A stretch of DNA of 43,968 bases, taken from contig JAUSPN010000083.1 in the NCBI GenBank assembly GCA_030656555.1, forward strand, positions 1 to 43,968, in the 5' to 3' direction. The position numbers and the translations under genes are program-made. Position 1 is the first letter of the stretch, and each line of letters starts with the position of its first letter. The notes beneath the pieces were generated by a model. It had not been told where the DNA came from. It saw only the letters and a program-made list of their open reading frames with translations, and ran no database searches. Shown here piece by piece: positions 18,099 to 27,075 of this stretch. This DNA comes from Candidatus Desulfaltia sp. Its GTDB lineage: Bacteria > Desulfobacterota > Desulfobacteria > Desulfobacterales > ETH-SRB1.

Positions 18099-19724
18099 TT
18101 ATATTTCAATCCTAAGTTTCCCAATCTTACTAATACTGAGAAATTCCGATGGCTGTGCCTGCCTTGCCTCACCATAACTGTTTACTCGTCGATCCGCAGT
18201 ACACAAAAAGCAGGCCTTTCGGGCGCGGGTAATACCGACATAATGCAAGTTGGCATCCTGCTCCAGGGTAGGGTATTCAGGATTATCCCAATCATTTCCC
18301 GGGCCTGGTCTTTTTGCTGGCAAGACCCATTCATGCAAGTCTAGATGAAATACGATATCAAACTCAAGTCCTTTTGCCTTGTGAAGCGACATAATCTGTA
18401 TTTCCTCGTCTTCAGCAGCTTTAAAAAACTCCGGCAAAGTGGCAGGATCTGATTCTGATAATAATCTGACAGCTTCTTCTGAAATGGCCTTTGGCAACAA
18501 GGCTTGCGCAATCTCGACAAGTTGCTCGCAAAGCTCATCGTCTGCGATACCCCGGACTTTTCTTATTTGTGTTTTGACCTTTCTGACCTCGGAAACAGAG
18601 ATGCGTGTGCCTGAATTCTCGACAATATCCTGAGCTGTATCATTATCGTTATAGCGATAGGATAATAGAGCCGCAAAGATTTTGGCCCAAAGACTTAGAT
18701 GATTTTCAAGAGGGTGGGTATCAAAATAGCGGTGCTTGGAAAGCAGGCTTGAATTGATTTCCCTTCCCGTACCACCCCCGCGAACAAGGATGCTTATTTC
18801 GCTGAATTTTTCTACGTCATATTTTTCGACAAGTTGTGGAATCCGCGCATCAATCCATGCGCTAATGCTGGCTGTATTTCCGGCGCAGTGCTTGTGAAAC
18901 ATTCTTGTTTCATCTGTTTCAATCAATTCAGCCCTCTCATCCAGAAATCTAAGGGAATAGTTTATTATCGAGGGATGGGAGCGGTGGTTTTTGGTAATGG
19001 GGAATGTTGTAAATTCTTCCTTTTTAGGAAGGTTTAAGAGGTATTTGGGGTCCTTGTTGGAAAATCCGAAAATAGACTGATCGGGATCGCCGACTGCTAT
19101 TGCTGTGAGACCAAAAGATTGCAATTTTAGGAAAAGCTCATGTTGCTCAAGGCCCGAGTCCTGGTATTCATCAACAATTATATGGGTATATCGAGTTTTA
19201 AGATAACGCTGGCAGGCGGGTGAGTTTTCGATAGTATACTGGGCAAGGGCACCATTCGTTTCCAGAAACAGTACGCCCTTTTTAAACCAGGAGCGTATGG
19301 CGCCAAGATGTTCTTCGAGCTGATCAAGGCTGACAGTGTTTTCAGTAATACCGGAAAAGGCCTCCTGTTCGTCTTCCGATAAATCACTAATTTTTGTCAC
19401 TGTAATTTCTTTTTCCGGCCTTCCCCACAGGTGAGGGAGAAAAGGTATGATAATCTCTGAATCACAAAACTTGTCGATGGTGCCAAAAAAGCTAGCCTTG
19501 ATATCTATGCCGCCACTTGTGCTACGCTTTTTAAGCTCATCACTCGCCTTGTTTGTGTATGAGATCGCGATCACGCCCTGATGTGAGGGAAGATCCGGTA
19601 ATTTACGCTTGATCAGTCTGGAAAGAACAGTGGTTTTTCCGCTTCCGGGTTTGGCTATGGCCACAAGAGAGCCATCAAAGTTAATGACATTTTTTTGTTC
19701 TTTTGTCAGGGTAATTTCCGACAT
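18099..19724 (-). CDS. gajB: Gabija helicase GajB (UvrD/Rep-like)
   Basis: GajB is the SF1A helicase-like partner of the GajA nuclease in Gabija anti-phage defence. Motifs in order: Q-motif LTKEQKNVI (6-14), Walker A AKPGSGKTT (24-32), motif II VDEYQDS (184-190), motif III VGDPDQSIFGF (from 211), IQIMSLHKAKGLEFD and the C-terminal YVGITRARK (motif VI). The length (541 residues) agrees with known GajB. The ATG at 19724 is 15 nt after the gajA stop, so the two are co-transcribed in the standard A-B order. A terminator lies downstream at 17645-17697. Confidence 0.9.
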   Translation of the reverse strand: MSEITLTKEQKNVINFDGSLVAIAKPGSGKTTVLSRLIKRKLPDLPSHQGVIAISYTNKASDELKKRSTSGGIDIKASFFGTIDKFCDSEIIIPFLPHLWGRPEKEITVTKISDLSEDEQEAFSGITENTVSLDQLEEHLGAIRSWFKKGVLFLETNGALAQYTIENSPACQRYLKTRYTHIIVDEYQDSGLEQHELFLKLQSFGLTAIAVGDPDQSIFGFSNKDPKYLLNLPKKEEFTTFPITKNHRSHPSIINYSLRFLDERAELIETDETRMFHKHCAGNTASISAWIDARIPQLVEKYDVEKFSEISILVRGGGTGREINSSLLSKHRYFDTHPLENHLSLWAKIFAALLSYRYNDNDTAQDIVENSGTRISVSEVRKVKTQIRKVRGIADDELCEQLVEIAQALLPKAISEEAVRLLSESDPATLPEFFKAAEDEEIQIMSLHKAKGLEFDIVFHLDLHEWVLPAKRPGPGNDWDNPEYPTLEQDANLHYVGITRARKACFLCTADRRVNSYGEARQAQPSEFLSISKIGKLRIEI

Positions 19725-19739
19725 GAGAGATATCCCAGT

Positions 19740-21449
19740 TTAACTCCGGCGCCCAGCCGAGAGTTTGGCAAGATGCTTTAGCGGTTTTGCCAGATCATCC
19801 TCTGCAAGGGTGGAGACGGAATTGCTGTGGCGTACAAGAAATTCACCCATTCTGATCGCCTTGCGTTGTTGCAGGTATTTTATGGCATCTGCATGATTTT
19901 CGGCGCCGGTGAATTCCAAAAGAGCATCCGTAAGGGCTTCGACCAGATCGGTTTCAAGATCCACTTTGGCAACATAGATTCCCTTCGGATTCAGGGTCTT
20001 GGATTCTTCTTCATGCTCGGCTGAAAGCTTTGATGGATGATCAATCGTGTCATGATCATTGTATACAGCTTCATTAGCTATTTTTAATGCACGATTTAGT
20101 CCTGAAAACCGGTATTTCACAGGGTCTGATCGGGGAACTTTTGTGACATCATTATCGGTCCTCATGACCCATGGTATTTCCATCGCGCCGAGGATCCTGA
20201 TATAGACGGGAAAATCTACGCCATCAACAGAGAGCAAGCACAAATTAAGGAAGTCGAGGTCAATACCGATTTGCTTTGCAAGGGCCTTGTAGAACAGGAC
20301 TTCGGAAGGTCCTTCAACGAGAAAGACACCATCGGAGAAAAATGCTTCCGCAGGAATTACGCTCATTCTGTAACCCATCTTTGCCCAGGCTTCCTTGATA
20401 CAGTTCGAGCAACCTTTATTGGCAGCGCGTGTTGCTCCTGATTTCTCAAGAAGTTTTACAATGCGATCGGGAGCAAATTCCGAAGTGATGTGGGGTGAGT
20501 GAGTACTTATCAGAACCTGTCCGCCCAGCTTATTGGTGAGATAGGAAGCGAGTTTCCTTTGCTGGTGGGGATGGAGGTGGGCTTCCGGCTCTTCGATACA
20601 ATAGATAATTGCCTCATCTTCAAGGTCGTGTTCAACCTCGCTTTTTGCCTTCCACAGTGCAAGCAAGATCTGGTTGTTCCGGCCATCACCGCCTAGGCCA
20701 ACGCTGACCCCGCCGGTACTTGCTCCAAGGGTGAGCTGGTCCAGGAATTTTGAAAAATCCACACTCTTTGCTTCAAGCCCAACAGTAAAACCGGCATTAT
20801 GATGGGATAGCTCCTGTAATTCCGTATTCAGGGAATCAGTCGCTTTCTCGACATAGCTTAGTTTAGCGATCGAGGCGTTTATACGATCAAGCGATGTTTT
20901 GATTTTACCCTCTCGGGTGTTATCAGCATCTTTCTCGTTGCCATCACGACTATTCTTTGAAATTTTTAGAAGATTACGGCGCTCCCTGCTAATAAAGCTA
21001 CCCAGATCCCTCGTGCTTTCCACATACTTGAAATGAATGCTTTTCAGGTAATAGCGGCTTTCGATTTCTTCCAGCTCATTTTTTGAATGGCCGATGAACA
21101 GGCTACTCGTCAGGCTCTCCCTTGATGCGCGGTAGGAAATAAAACACTTCCCTTTATCACTTACATATCCCTTAAGGCGGGAGATGACAGCATCCTCCTT
21201 GATATCTTCAAACTTGATGGTTATGGCGAGTTGATCGGCATGATTACCCTTTGCATCTATATGAAAATCTGACTCTTTCGGCTCCAGCTCAGTCTCGGGG
21301 ATAGACCGGTCAAGTAAAAGCCTGATTGCATAAAAGAGGTTCGTCTTCCCAACATCATTTGCGCCTATGACAAGGCTGTTGCCGTTAAAGCGTATAACGG
21401 AAGATTTAAAATTCCTGAATCTATTCAGGTTGATGCTTGCTATTCTCAT
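19740..21449 (-). CDS. gajA: Gabija endonuclease GajA (OLD-family ATPase/TOPRIM)
   Basis: GajA combines an ABC-type ATPase with a TOPRIM nuclease and cuts DNA when nucleotide pools fall during phage infection. With ATG 21449 as residue 1: Walker A GANDVGKT (29-36), signature/Walker B region CIEEPEAHLHP (about 284-294), STHSPH switch (315-320), and TOPRIM acidic residues in VEGPSE (Glu379) and TDND (Asp432, Asp434). ATG 21449 is preferred because MRIASINLNRFRNF is a typical OLD N-terminus; an in-frame TTG at 21485 is also open, and neither has a strong ribosome binding site. Length is normal. It sits directly downstream of an attC-like site. Confidence 0.9.
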   Translation of the reverse strand: MRIASINLNRFRNFKSSVIRFNGNSLVIGANDVGKTNLFYAIRLLLDRSIPETELEPKESDFHIDAKGNHADQLAITIKFEDIKEDAVISRLKGYVSDKGKCFISYRASRESLTSSLFIGHSKNELEEIESRYYLKSIHFKYVESTRDLGSFISRERRNLLKISKNSRDGNEKDADNTREGKIKTSLDRINASIAKLSYVEKATDSLNTELQELSHHNAGFTVGLEAKSVDFSKFLDQLTLGASTGGVSVGLGGDGRNNQILLALWKAKSEVEHDLEDEAIIYCIEEPEAHLHPHQQRKLASYLTNKLGGQVLISTHSPHITSEFAPDRIVKLLEKSGATRAANKGCSNCIKEAWAKMGYRMSVIPAEAFFSDGVFLVEGPSEVLFYKALAKQIGIDLDFLNLCLLSVDGVDFPVYIRILGAMEIPWVMRTDNDVTKVPRSDPVKYRFSGLNRALKIANEAVYNDHDTIDHPSKLSAEHEEESKTLNPKGIYVAKVDLETDLVEALTDALLEFTGAENHADAIKYLQQRKAIRMGEFLVRHSNSVSTLAEDDLAKPLKHLAKLSAGRRS

Positions 21450-21512
21450 GGCAACTGACTTATTTCCTTTCTGCAGACAGGACAAGTTAAGTTTTCTTAC
21501 TTCTTGATCTCA

Positions 21513-21584
21513 TTTGTCCAACGCCGCGTCTGAACAGCGGGCGCGATTTTTAGCCCGTCTGCGTCCAGGCGCATGTTGGACAAA
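21513..21584 (-). repeat. attC-like site (59-base element)
   Basis: On the minus strand the 72-bp site opens with TTTGTCCAAC and closes with GTTGGACAAA, its perfect complement. The inner arms GCGCCTGGAC and GTTCAGACGC pair imperfectly, CGGGC pairs with GCCCG with a bulged base, and the 3' core reads GGCGTTGGAC. RYYYAAC and GTTRRRY ends, nested inverted cores and unpaired bases are the defining features of integron attC sites. It begins 12 nt after the stop of the gene at 21596, as expected for a gene cassette. Confidence 0.75.
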
Positions 21585-22173
21585 CCCTTATTTTTCTACG
21601 TCACTTCACGGATATAGGTGAGTACGCCATCCTTGAGTGACTCAAGCACAGTGTCAATTGGTATACCGAAGTTCGGACTGCTTGCTGCACGGTTTGGAAA
21701 TAGTGTTGTCAGGAGGTTCCAAGTCTCCATGTGCGTATTTTTTCCAGAATCGTACTCATACTCTCCATGTGCAAATCTATTCCGAAGCCATTTGATGAGT
21801 TGTACGTGCTCTCCCCCATTTTGGGAACGGTCAGGATCACTTCTGTAAGGAACCACGCCATGCTCCTCTAATACCGCCATAATAGATATAACGAAGCTGC
21901 GGTTTATGAAACTGCCGATATGATTCAACTCTTGCACATCTTCTTGTTTTAGAGGTGTGGCAAGGTTAACGAAGTAGTTAGCACCACGGTTTTGATACCA
22001 TCCCGGCGAGATATAACCAGTTAGTCCGATTGCGTCTGAATCGGTACATGGACACAAAGCTCTTGCCTTGACCGCGCTGTTCCAAAGTTTCTCAATTGCA
22101 TCGTATGCTGCCTTGTTCATCTCAACCTCTCCCTATCAGCTTACTTGATCTGTTTTCTATTGATCTGGTCCAA
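21522..22173 (-). mobile_element. Integron-type gene cassette (652 bp)
   Basis: The expected crossover point (G/TTRRRY) occurs on both sides of one gene: GTTGGAC at 22168-22174 upstream of the start, and GTTGGAC at 21516-21522 at the end of the attC-like site. Between them are one ORF and one attC, the composition of a mobile cassette. No second cassette or IntI-type integrase is visible, although a tyrosine recombinase lies 250 bp away in divergent orientation. Confidence 0.65.
21596..22120 (-). CDS. Cassette-borne protein with HEPN-like RxxxxH motif
   Basis: I do not recognise the family of this 174-residue protein. It is alpha-helical by composition and contains LRNRFAHGEYEY (about 112-123), which fits the Rx4-6H catalytic motif of HEPN ribonucleases, preceded by helices such as INRSFVISIMAVLEEHGV. 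HEPN proteins are often toxins, but this one has no adjacent antitoxin, so it may be a stand-alone effector or an unrelated protein. GGGAGAGG lies upstream of the ATG at 22120. An attC-like site follows the stop by 12 nt, marking it as an integron cassette gene. Confidence 0.65.
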   Translation of the reverse strand: MNKAAYDAIEKLWNSAVKARALCPCTDSDAIGLTGYISPGWYQNRGANYFVNLATPLKQEDVQELNHIGSFINRSFVISIMAVLEEHGVVPYRSDPDRSQNGGEHVQLIKWLRNRFAHGEYEYDSGKNTHMETWNLLTTLFPNRAASSPNFGIPIDTVLESLKDGVLTYIREVT

Positions 22174-22422
22174 CAGTGTTGATAAATGTAAAATTTTCCC
22201 ATGATATCAGACTATATATCTGGAAAATATCTCCATGTATTCATATATTAAGTTCAACTAAGGAAGCCGTAGTGCAAAGCTATGAGCTTCGACTATGTGG
22301 CGATATCTTGCCAGGTTATAACAGCCAGGATTGAATAATTTTATTGAAGATATCTACTTGATATCGTAAGATTTGTCAAATAGTTAGCTAAACCCTTATA
22401 ACCCAAGAAGAGGAGGTATCAC
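22121..22422. other. Divergent intergenic region between cassette and recombinase
   Basis: It holds the upstream crossover sequence of the cassette (22168-22174), a copy of GATATCTTGCCAG (22302-22314) followed by a degenerate version of the 13013/34711 repeat, several ATATCT-rich palindromes, and the AGGAGG ribosome binding site of the recombinase (22411-22416). No gene is visible. Confidence 0.5.
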
Positions 22423-23260
22423 ATGAAAGCATCACAAGCAGTAAAATATTGTATGGAGTATCACAGGACAAATTCACAAAAAAAATACCATCCGAACATC
22501 TGACTTCGTCCTATCAAGATTCACCAGCCAATTTGGCAACAGAGAACTGGACTCCATAACGACTGATGAAGTCCTTTCTTTCCTTAACCAAATCACCGAT
22601 GGGTGCAGACAGACAACCAAGCGTACCCGATATTCTCCGTTGTCATCATTTTTCAATTTAATAAAAAACACAGTTGACCCAAGGCTTCAAAATCCTTGCA
22701 CTACTCCTATACTTAGAAAACTGTTTAGACCTGCCAAAATAGCTTCCTGGACTATTCTGGAAAAGGATGTTGTTGACGAAATTATTTTCAGAACGGTCAA
22801 ACCAAGGAATCGTCTGATGCTGGAACTTATGGCACGTGGTGGGATGAGAATTGGGGAGGTACTGAAACTAACACCTAAAGACGTTGAAGATCGAAGACTG
22901 ATTCTCAGGAGGCCCAAGAGCGGTAGAGAGGCTGAAGCCGTCTTTATCCCTAAAAAGGTTGCTGATAGGTTAAAAGAATATATCAAGGAGGAAGGAATCA
23001 GTCCTGAGCAAAGAATCTTCCCAATAACTTACCAGGGAGCCAGGATGGTAATACAAAAAGCAGGCAAGCTCGTAGGTGTCCATTTAAGGACTCATGATCT
23101 CAGAAGACACGCTGCGACCTATGCATCACGGGCAGGCACACCAATTGAGATTGTGAGCAAGGTAATCCTCAGGCACTCTAATCTGTCAACAACTCAGAGA
23201 TATTTAGGGAGAGTCAGTGACACTGAAGCTATGAGATGGATTGAGAATTTGTACGGGTAG
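22423..23260 (+). pseudogene. Tyrosine recombinase split by a frameshift in a poly-A tract
   Basis: ATG 22423, preceded by AGGAGG at 6-nt spacing, opens a frame (MKASQAVKYCMEYH…) that ends at 22503. A different frame then continues without a break to 23260. The switch point is a run of eight A (22478-22485); seven would restore one continuous XerD-like protein of about 278 residues. The catalytic domain is complete: Arg in GGMRIGEVLKL, Lys in RRPKSGR, His-x-x-Arg in HDLRRHAAT, His in LRHSNLSTT and Tyr in QRYLG. It is either a recent pseudogene, a sequencing error, or expressed by slippage at the A8 tract. Confidence 0.75.
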
Positions 23261-23301
23261 TAAAAAAATAAAATCAGGGTGGAGCATACCGCTTCACCCT
23301 G
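23261..23301 (-). terminator. Intrinsic terminator of the 690-residue gene
   Basis: CAGGGTG (23275-23281) pairs with CACCCTG (23295-23301), extended by an inner AGC/GCT stem. In the minus direction a T-rich tail (TTTTATTTTTTT) follows, so it should stop transcription from the gene ending at 23397. On the plus strand only a short T3 follows. Confidence 0.65.
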
Positions 23302-23396
23302 TTTAGGACATCATCTGTTTAGATATGTTTTTGAAACCTAAAAATTTGGGGCTATTAAATTGTTGCCATCAATAGCAGATATCTGTAACAATGAGT

Positions 23397-25469
23397 TCAG
23401 CGGGTTCCCCGCTGGAACGATTGGTTATCGATCTCTGTTTCCATTTTGGCAACTTCATTTCTTAGTTCATCTAGCTTACTGATGTTGAAGTTAAATTGAT
23501 CATATTTCTGAGCTTCAAACTGGTCTCTTTTTCTCTTCAAATAATGTTTAGGATTCCAATCTTTTTCTGCGAATATCAGATATAAGAAAGATATGACTAA
23601 GGGGATTGAACCTAATATATATGTCCATTTTTCCATGTCATTCCAGCCCAACTTCCAAATTAAGTAATAAATAAATAGGTAGTAAAGAACGACAGGAAAT
23701 CCTATCATGATTTTGAACTTCACAAGCTGTTGCGAGACTATCTTATCAATTGGCAGCTTTTGCTTTTCCAATAAATTTAAAGTTGCTTTTTTTTCTTGTA
23801 ACAAATTTAATCTTGTCTGTACGAGGTCATTTTGAAGATCATTTTCTTTTGTTTCCTGTATTCGTAGCTTTTTCTCTTTAATGTCCAATTCCTTTATTAA
23901 TTTACGGTTCTCCTCCGCCTGCCTCGCCGCTTGGTTTTTGAAATGCTCTTGTTCTTTAACAAACTGTTCTATGCTGTCCTCCGTTATAGCATCGAGAATT
24001 GAAGAAATGTCATCACGTTTAATATCTTCCGGCTTTCTTACTTGAGTCCTTAAATGAACAATTCGTCCTTTAACTTGATCTTCCGTTAATTTGCCTTCCT
24101 TGAACTGCGTTTGTAATTCCTCGTATTTTTCGCCAACAGTCTCATTTAAGATGGAAGATAGTACTATTTGAGCTTTCGTTATAATATCGAATGCTTTTGG
24201 AAAAGCCCCATTACCAAATCCTTTGTTGAGTTTGAACCAAAATTTATTTGTCAGCCAATACAACGTCGTTGCTAATGGAACTGTTGCGCCAGTCTTAATC
24301 AGATTATGCCAAGCAACTTTAATAGTTTTTGAATTCCCGGTTATTAAAATACATCCAATATTGTCAAAATTATTATTGGTTCCTTTTTTGCGACATATAT
24401 TTATGAAGTTTAAAAAACGAATGTTGTCAGAGATATCAAAACCGACTTCCGCTGAAATATCCTCAATTGTTTTCTTGTCAATGATATTGTACTGAAAGTT
24501 GTCTTCTTCGTAATAACTACTAATGTCATCTTCTGCAATGCCGTTGTTTTTTATAAATAGATAAAAATCGGATTTCTTAGCTATAACATCGCTTGCCGCC
24601 GTACAACCCTCGATGATTGCGTTCATCGCAGTCACTTTAGGATTAGGCATTTCCTTTCCCTCGACTATAAATTGTGCCTTGGTAAAATAGCTTTCAATTT
24701 CATTTTTTACTTCTTTAAAATACTTTAACTTGATAAGTCTCTTCTGTGATTTCCTGTTTATTTCTTTGACATATTCAAAGAAATCATCAAAAAGTGATTT
24801 GTACAACTTTCCATTATAACCAGCACAATGAAATAAGATTTCGGTGTCAAGATAGATTGTCAACTCAGTCTTCCAAGAACCAATATCGCTCAGATTGGTG
24901 CTATACTTAAGCCCCGAATATAAAATGACACCCTCACGAATTTGATTTAACTTCTTTCTAAACTCATCGTTTTGTTGATTTCTTATAACAAACCCACTTA
25001 TATATTCAGAAAACTTGTCAGAATTGGAATCGTCTAATAGGAAGGAACAAAATGAATTTAGGATGCTTTCTTTTTCACTGTCAGTTAATTCACAGTTCTT
25101 TTCCTCTGCTACAAAAGATAATAGATTGTCCATCGTGATTCTATTGCTTGTTTGAATTTCTTTTTGTAGATCAGTCAGATCATGTCTCTCTGCAGGCATA
25201 TTTTTAACAATATAGTTGCCTTGTGCTTTGTTTAAGTAATCCAGGCGGCCTAAAGATGTACGCACAACGGCCTCGGGGATAGCAAAATCAAATGTTTCAT
25301 TTAATGAGTTTGTTATCTCTGTTAAGTTGAACTGATACTTGCCTTTTGTCGCTATAATTTCATTGAGAAATGCACAAATCACACCATATATATCTTTTTG
25401 ACTGTTATGGAGTTCCCTAAAGACAGCCAACGATGCCAAACATTTTCCTTCGTCTTTTATGTCCGTCAT
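23397..25469 (-). CDS. Large membrane protein with PIN-like nuclease features
   Basis: I do not recognise a named family. The N-terminal region (about 25-90) looks like a winged helix. A middle region resembles a PIN-type nuclease: ELTIYLDTEILF (202-213) matches the first beta strand with its catalytic aspartate (208), and GCILITGNSKT (372-382) matches the late PIN strand; acidic residues lie between. A long coiled coil (about 500-575) precedes two transmembrane helices (about 586-607 and 616-634) and a second short coiled coil at the end. The architecture suggests a membrane-tethered effector. It is monocistronic, has GGGGGC upstream of the ATG and a terminator downstream, and the codon use is AT-rich. 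Confidence 0.7.
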   Translation of the reverse strand: MTDIKDEGKCLASLAVFRELHNSQKDIYGVICAFLNEIIATKGKYQFNLTEITNSLNETFDFAIPEAVVRTSLGRLDYLNKAQGNYIVKNMPAERHDLTDLQKEIQTSNRITMDNLLSFVAEEKNCELTDSEKESILNSFCSFLLDDSNSDKFSEYISGFVIRNQQNDEFRKKLNQIREGVILYSGLKYSTNLSDIGSWKTELTIYLDTEILFHCAGYNGKLYKSLFDDFFEYVKEINRKSQKRLIKLKYFKEVKNEIESYFTKAQFIVEGKEMPNPKVTAMNAIIEGCTAASDVIAKKSDFYLFIKNNGIAEDDISSYYEEDNFQYNIIDKKTIEDISAEVGFDISDNIRFLNFINICRKKGTNNNFDNIGCILITGNSKTIKVAWHNLIKTGATVPLATTLYWLTNKFWFKLNKGFGNGAFPKAFDIITKAQIVLSSILNETVGEKYEELQTQFKEGKLTEDQVKGRIVHLRTQVRKPEDIKRDDISSILDAITEDSIEQFVKEQEHFKNQAARQAEENRKLIKELDIKEKKLRIQETKENDLQNDLVQTRLNLLQEKKATLNLLEKQKLPIDKIVSQQLVKFKIMIGFPVVLYYLFIYYLIWKLGWNDMEKWTYILGSIPLVISFLYLIFAEKDWNPKHYLKRKRDQFEAQKYDQFNFNISKLDELRNEVAKMETEIDNQSFQRGTR

Positions 25470-25671
25470 TTAGCCCCCTTTCTTTGACTTGAAATTAATT
25501 CCTTCGTCGAGATAACAAGTGATTATACGGATCTGGATATCATCACTTTTGTAATGTTATCGATCAAAATACGCAACTTCTCGTCGCACTACAGATACAT
25601 TGTGAAGTGGTACAGTTATAGTGGACACCTCGAAAAGTGTGTTATAAGAATAAAACTTTTGGAGGTGCAAA

Positions 25672-25968
25672 ATGACAACGAAGAAAAAGAGCTACTCGAA
25701 ACAATTTAAAATCGATGCCGTTAAACTGGTAACCGAGCAAGGTTACAAGGCCGCAGAAGCTGCCCGGAACCTGGGGATCCATCCTAATGTTCTGCGGCAC
25801 TGGATAAACCGGTTTAAAGAAGACAGCGACCATTCATTTCCCGGCAAAGGCCATATGACACCGGAAAAAGAGGAATTGAATCGGCTGAGAAAAGAAAATA
25901 AGCGGCTTAGAATGGAGCATGAAATATTAAAAAAAGCCGCGGCCTTCTTTGCCAAAGAGTCAATGTAA
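25672..25968 (+). CDS. IS3-family transposase OrfA
   Basis: OrfA is the DNA-binding subunit. It has a helix-turn-helix (about 8-47, KQFKIDAVKLVTEQGYKAAE) and a C-terminal leucine zipper (about 66-90, LNRLRKENKRLRMEHEILKK) used for multimerisation. GGAGG lies 5-10 nt before ATG 25672. The A7G run at 25929-25936 near the end is the expected -1 frameshift site, which would fuse OrfA to OrfB as the active transposase. Confidence 0.92.
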   Translation: MTTKKKSYSKQFKIDAVKLVTEQGYKAAEAARNLGIHPNVLRHWINRFKEDSDHSFPGKGHMTPEKEELNRLRKENKRLRMEHEILKKAAAFFAKESM

Positions 25969-26015
25969 GATACGACTTTATCCGGCAGCAACAGAAGGCC
26001 TACCCCGTAACCGTA

Positions 26016-26837
26016 TTGTGCAGGGTTATGGAAGTCAGTCGGAGCGGATTTTATCGATATTTGAAAATGAGCCATGATATAAAAATAGATAAGGACTTCG
26101 AATTGATGTCAAAGGTTCGGCAGATCAACGGAGAAACCAGACGTTCGTACGGTTCCCGCAGAACGTCCAAAAGACTCCGTTCTCAGGGGCATGATGTGGG
26201 CCGGTATCGTGCCCGCAGCCTGATGAAAAAAGCAGATGTATCTGTAAAGCATCGCAAGAAGTTCAAAATAACGACGGACAGCAGACATAACCTGCCCGTG
26301 GCACCTAATCTTCTGAATCGAAATTTTCAGGTGGATCGACCCGACACCGTGTGGTGCAGCGACATTTCCTATCTGTGGACTATGGAAGGATGGCTGTACC
26401 TGGCGGTGGTAATCGACCTGTATTCGAGGAAAGTTGTCGGTTGGGCCATGAGCAACCGTATGAAAGCGTCGCTTGCCACAGAAGCTCTTTTGATGGCTTA
26501 TTGGCGACGGAAGCCTGCAAAGGGATTGATTCATCATTCTGATCGCGGCAGCCAATATGCCGGCTGTGATTACCGGAAGCTTTTGGGTACCTATGGCATG
26601 ATCTGCAGCATGAGCCGAAAGGGCGATTGCTGGGATAATGCCGTTGCTGAGAGTTTCTTCCACAGTTTAAAAACCGAATGGACCGCTGAGATCCTTTATC
26701 GTACCAGGAGCGATGCGAGAAGTGATGTGATCCAGTACATCGAAATGTTTTATAACAGCAATCGTCTTCATTCTTACTTGGGATACAAAAACCCGAATGA
26801 TTTTGAAAAGAATTTTACATTGGCAAAAGCAGCTTAA
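26016..26837 (+). CDS. IS3-family transposase OrfB (DDE catalytic subunit)
   Basis: OrfB is the retroviral-integrase-like catalytic part. An HTH_21-like segment (about 18-80) precedes the rve domain with catalytic Asp116 (WCSDISYL), Asp176 (HHSDRGSQY) and Glu212 (NAVAESFF), in the D-D-35-E spacing. The C-terminal YNSNRLHSYLGYKNP is typical. The frame is open upstream of 26016 and lies in the -1 frame relative to orfA, so the true product is likely an OrfAB fusion made by frameshifting at 25929-25936. The gene appears intact. Confidence 0.93.
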   Translation: MCRVMEVSRSGFYRYLKMSHDIKIDKDFELMSKVRQINGETRRSYGSRRTSKRLRSQGHDVGRYRARSLMKKADVSVKHRKKFKITTDSRHNLPVAPNLLNRNFQVDRPDTVWCSDISYLWTMEGWLYLAVVIDLYSRKVVGWAMSNRMKASLATEALLMAYWRRKPAKGLIHHSDRGSQYAGCDYRKLLGTYGMICSMSRKGDCWDNAVAESFFHSLKTEWTAEILYRTRSDARSDVIQYIEMFYNSNRLHSYLGYKNPNDFEKNFTLAKAA

Positions 26838-27075
26838 CCAGGTGTCCATTTTTACTTGACCAGATCATTGAGAGTACCAAACGAAATTCGGACTTTTCAA
26901 AACCTTTGATATCTTGCCACAGTGTAACCCATGAAGCAAAAGATTCGCATGTAGATTGCATTTGCATATCACAAATTTTAAAAGGTTTCAATTTCTTACG
27001 TGAATAGCAGATATCGTAACCCAAGCTCACAAGCAGATTTGGAGTGTAGTGAAAAAGCTGTCCGGTGAAGCGCCT

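Larger units (their letters stand above)
25603..26867 (+). mobile_element. Complete IS3-family insertion sequence (1265 bp)
   Basis: Imperfect 28-bp terminal inverted repeats lie at 25603-25630 and 26840-26867 (both contain GGACACCT at the inner end and start TGA at the outer end). The element is flanked by TTG at 25600-25602 and 26868-26870, a 3-bp target duplication usual for IS3. It encodes orfA and orfB with an A7G slippery site between. Intact features suggest recent insertion between the 690-residue gene and the giant helicase. Confidence 0.9.

Noticed and set aside
17771-18175. Minus-strand open frame of 134 residues overlapping repeat copy 1 and the end of gajB
   Set aside because: It overlaps gajB in another frame, crosses the direct repeat, and copy 2 of the repeat does not keep a similar frame.
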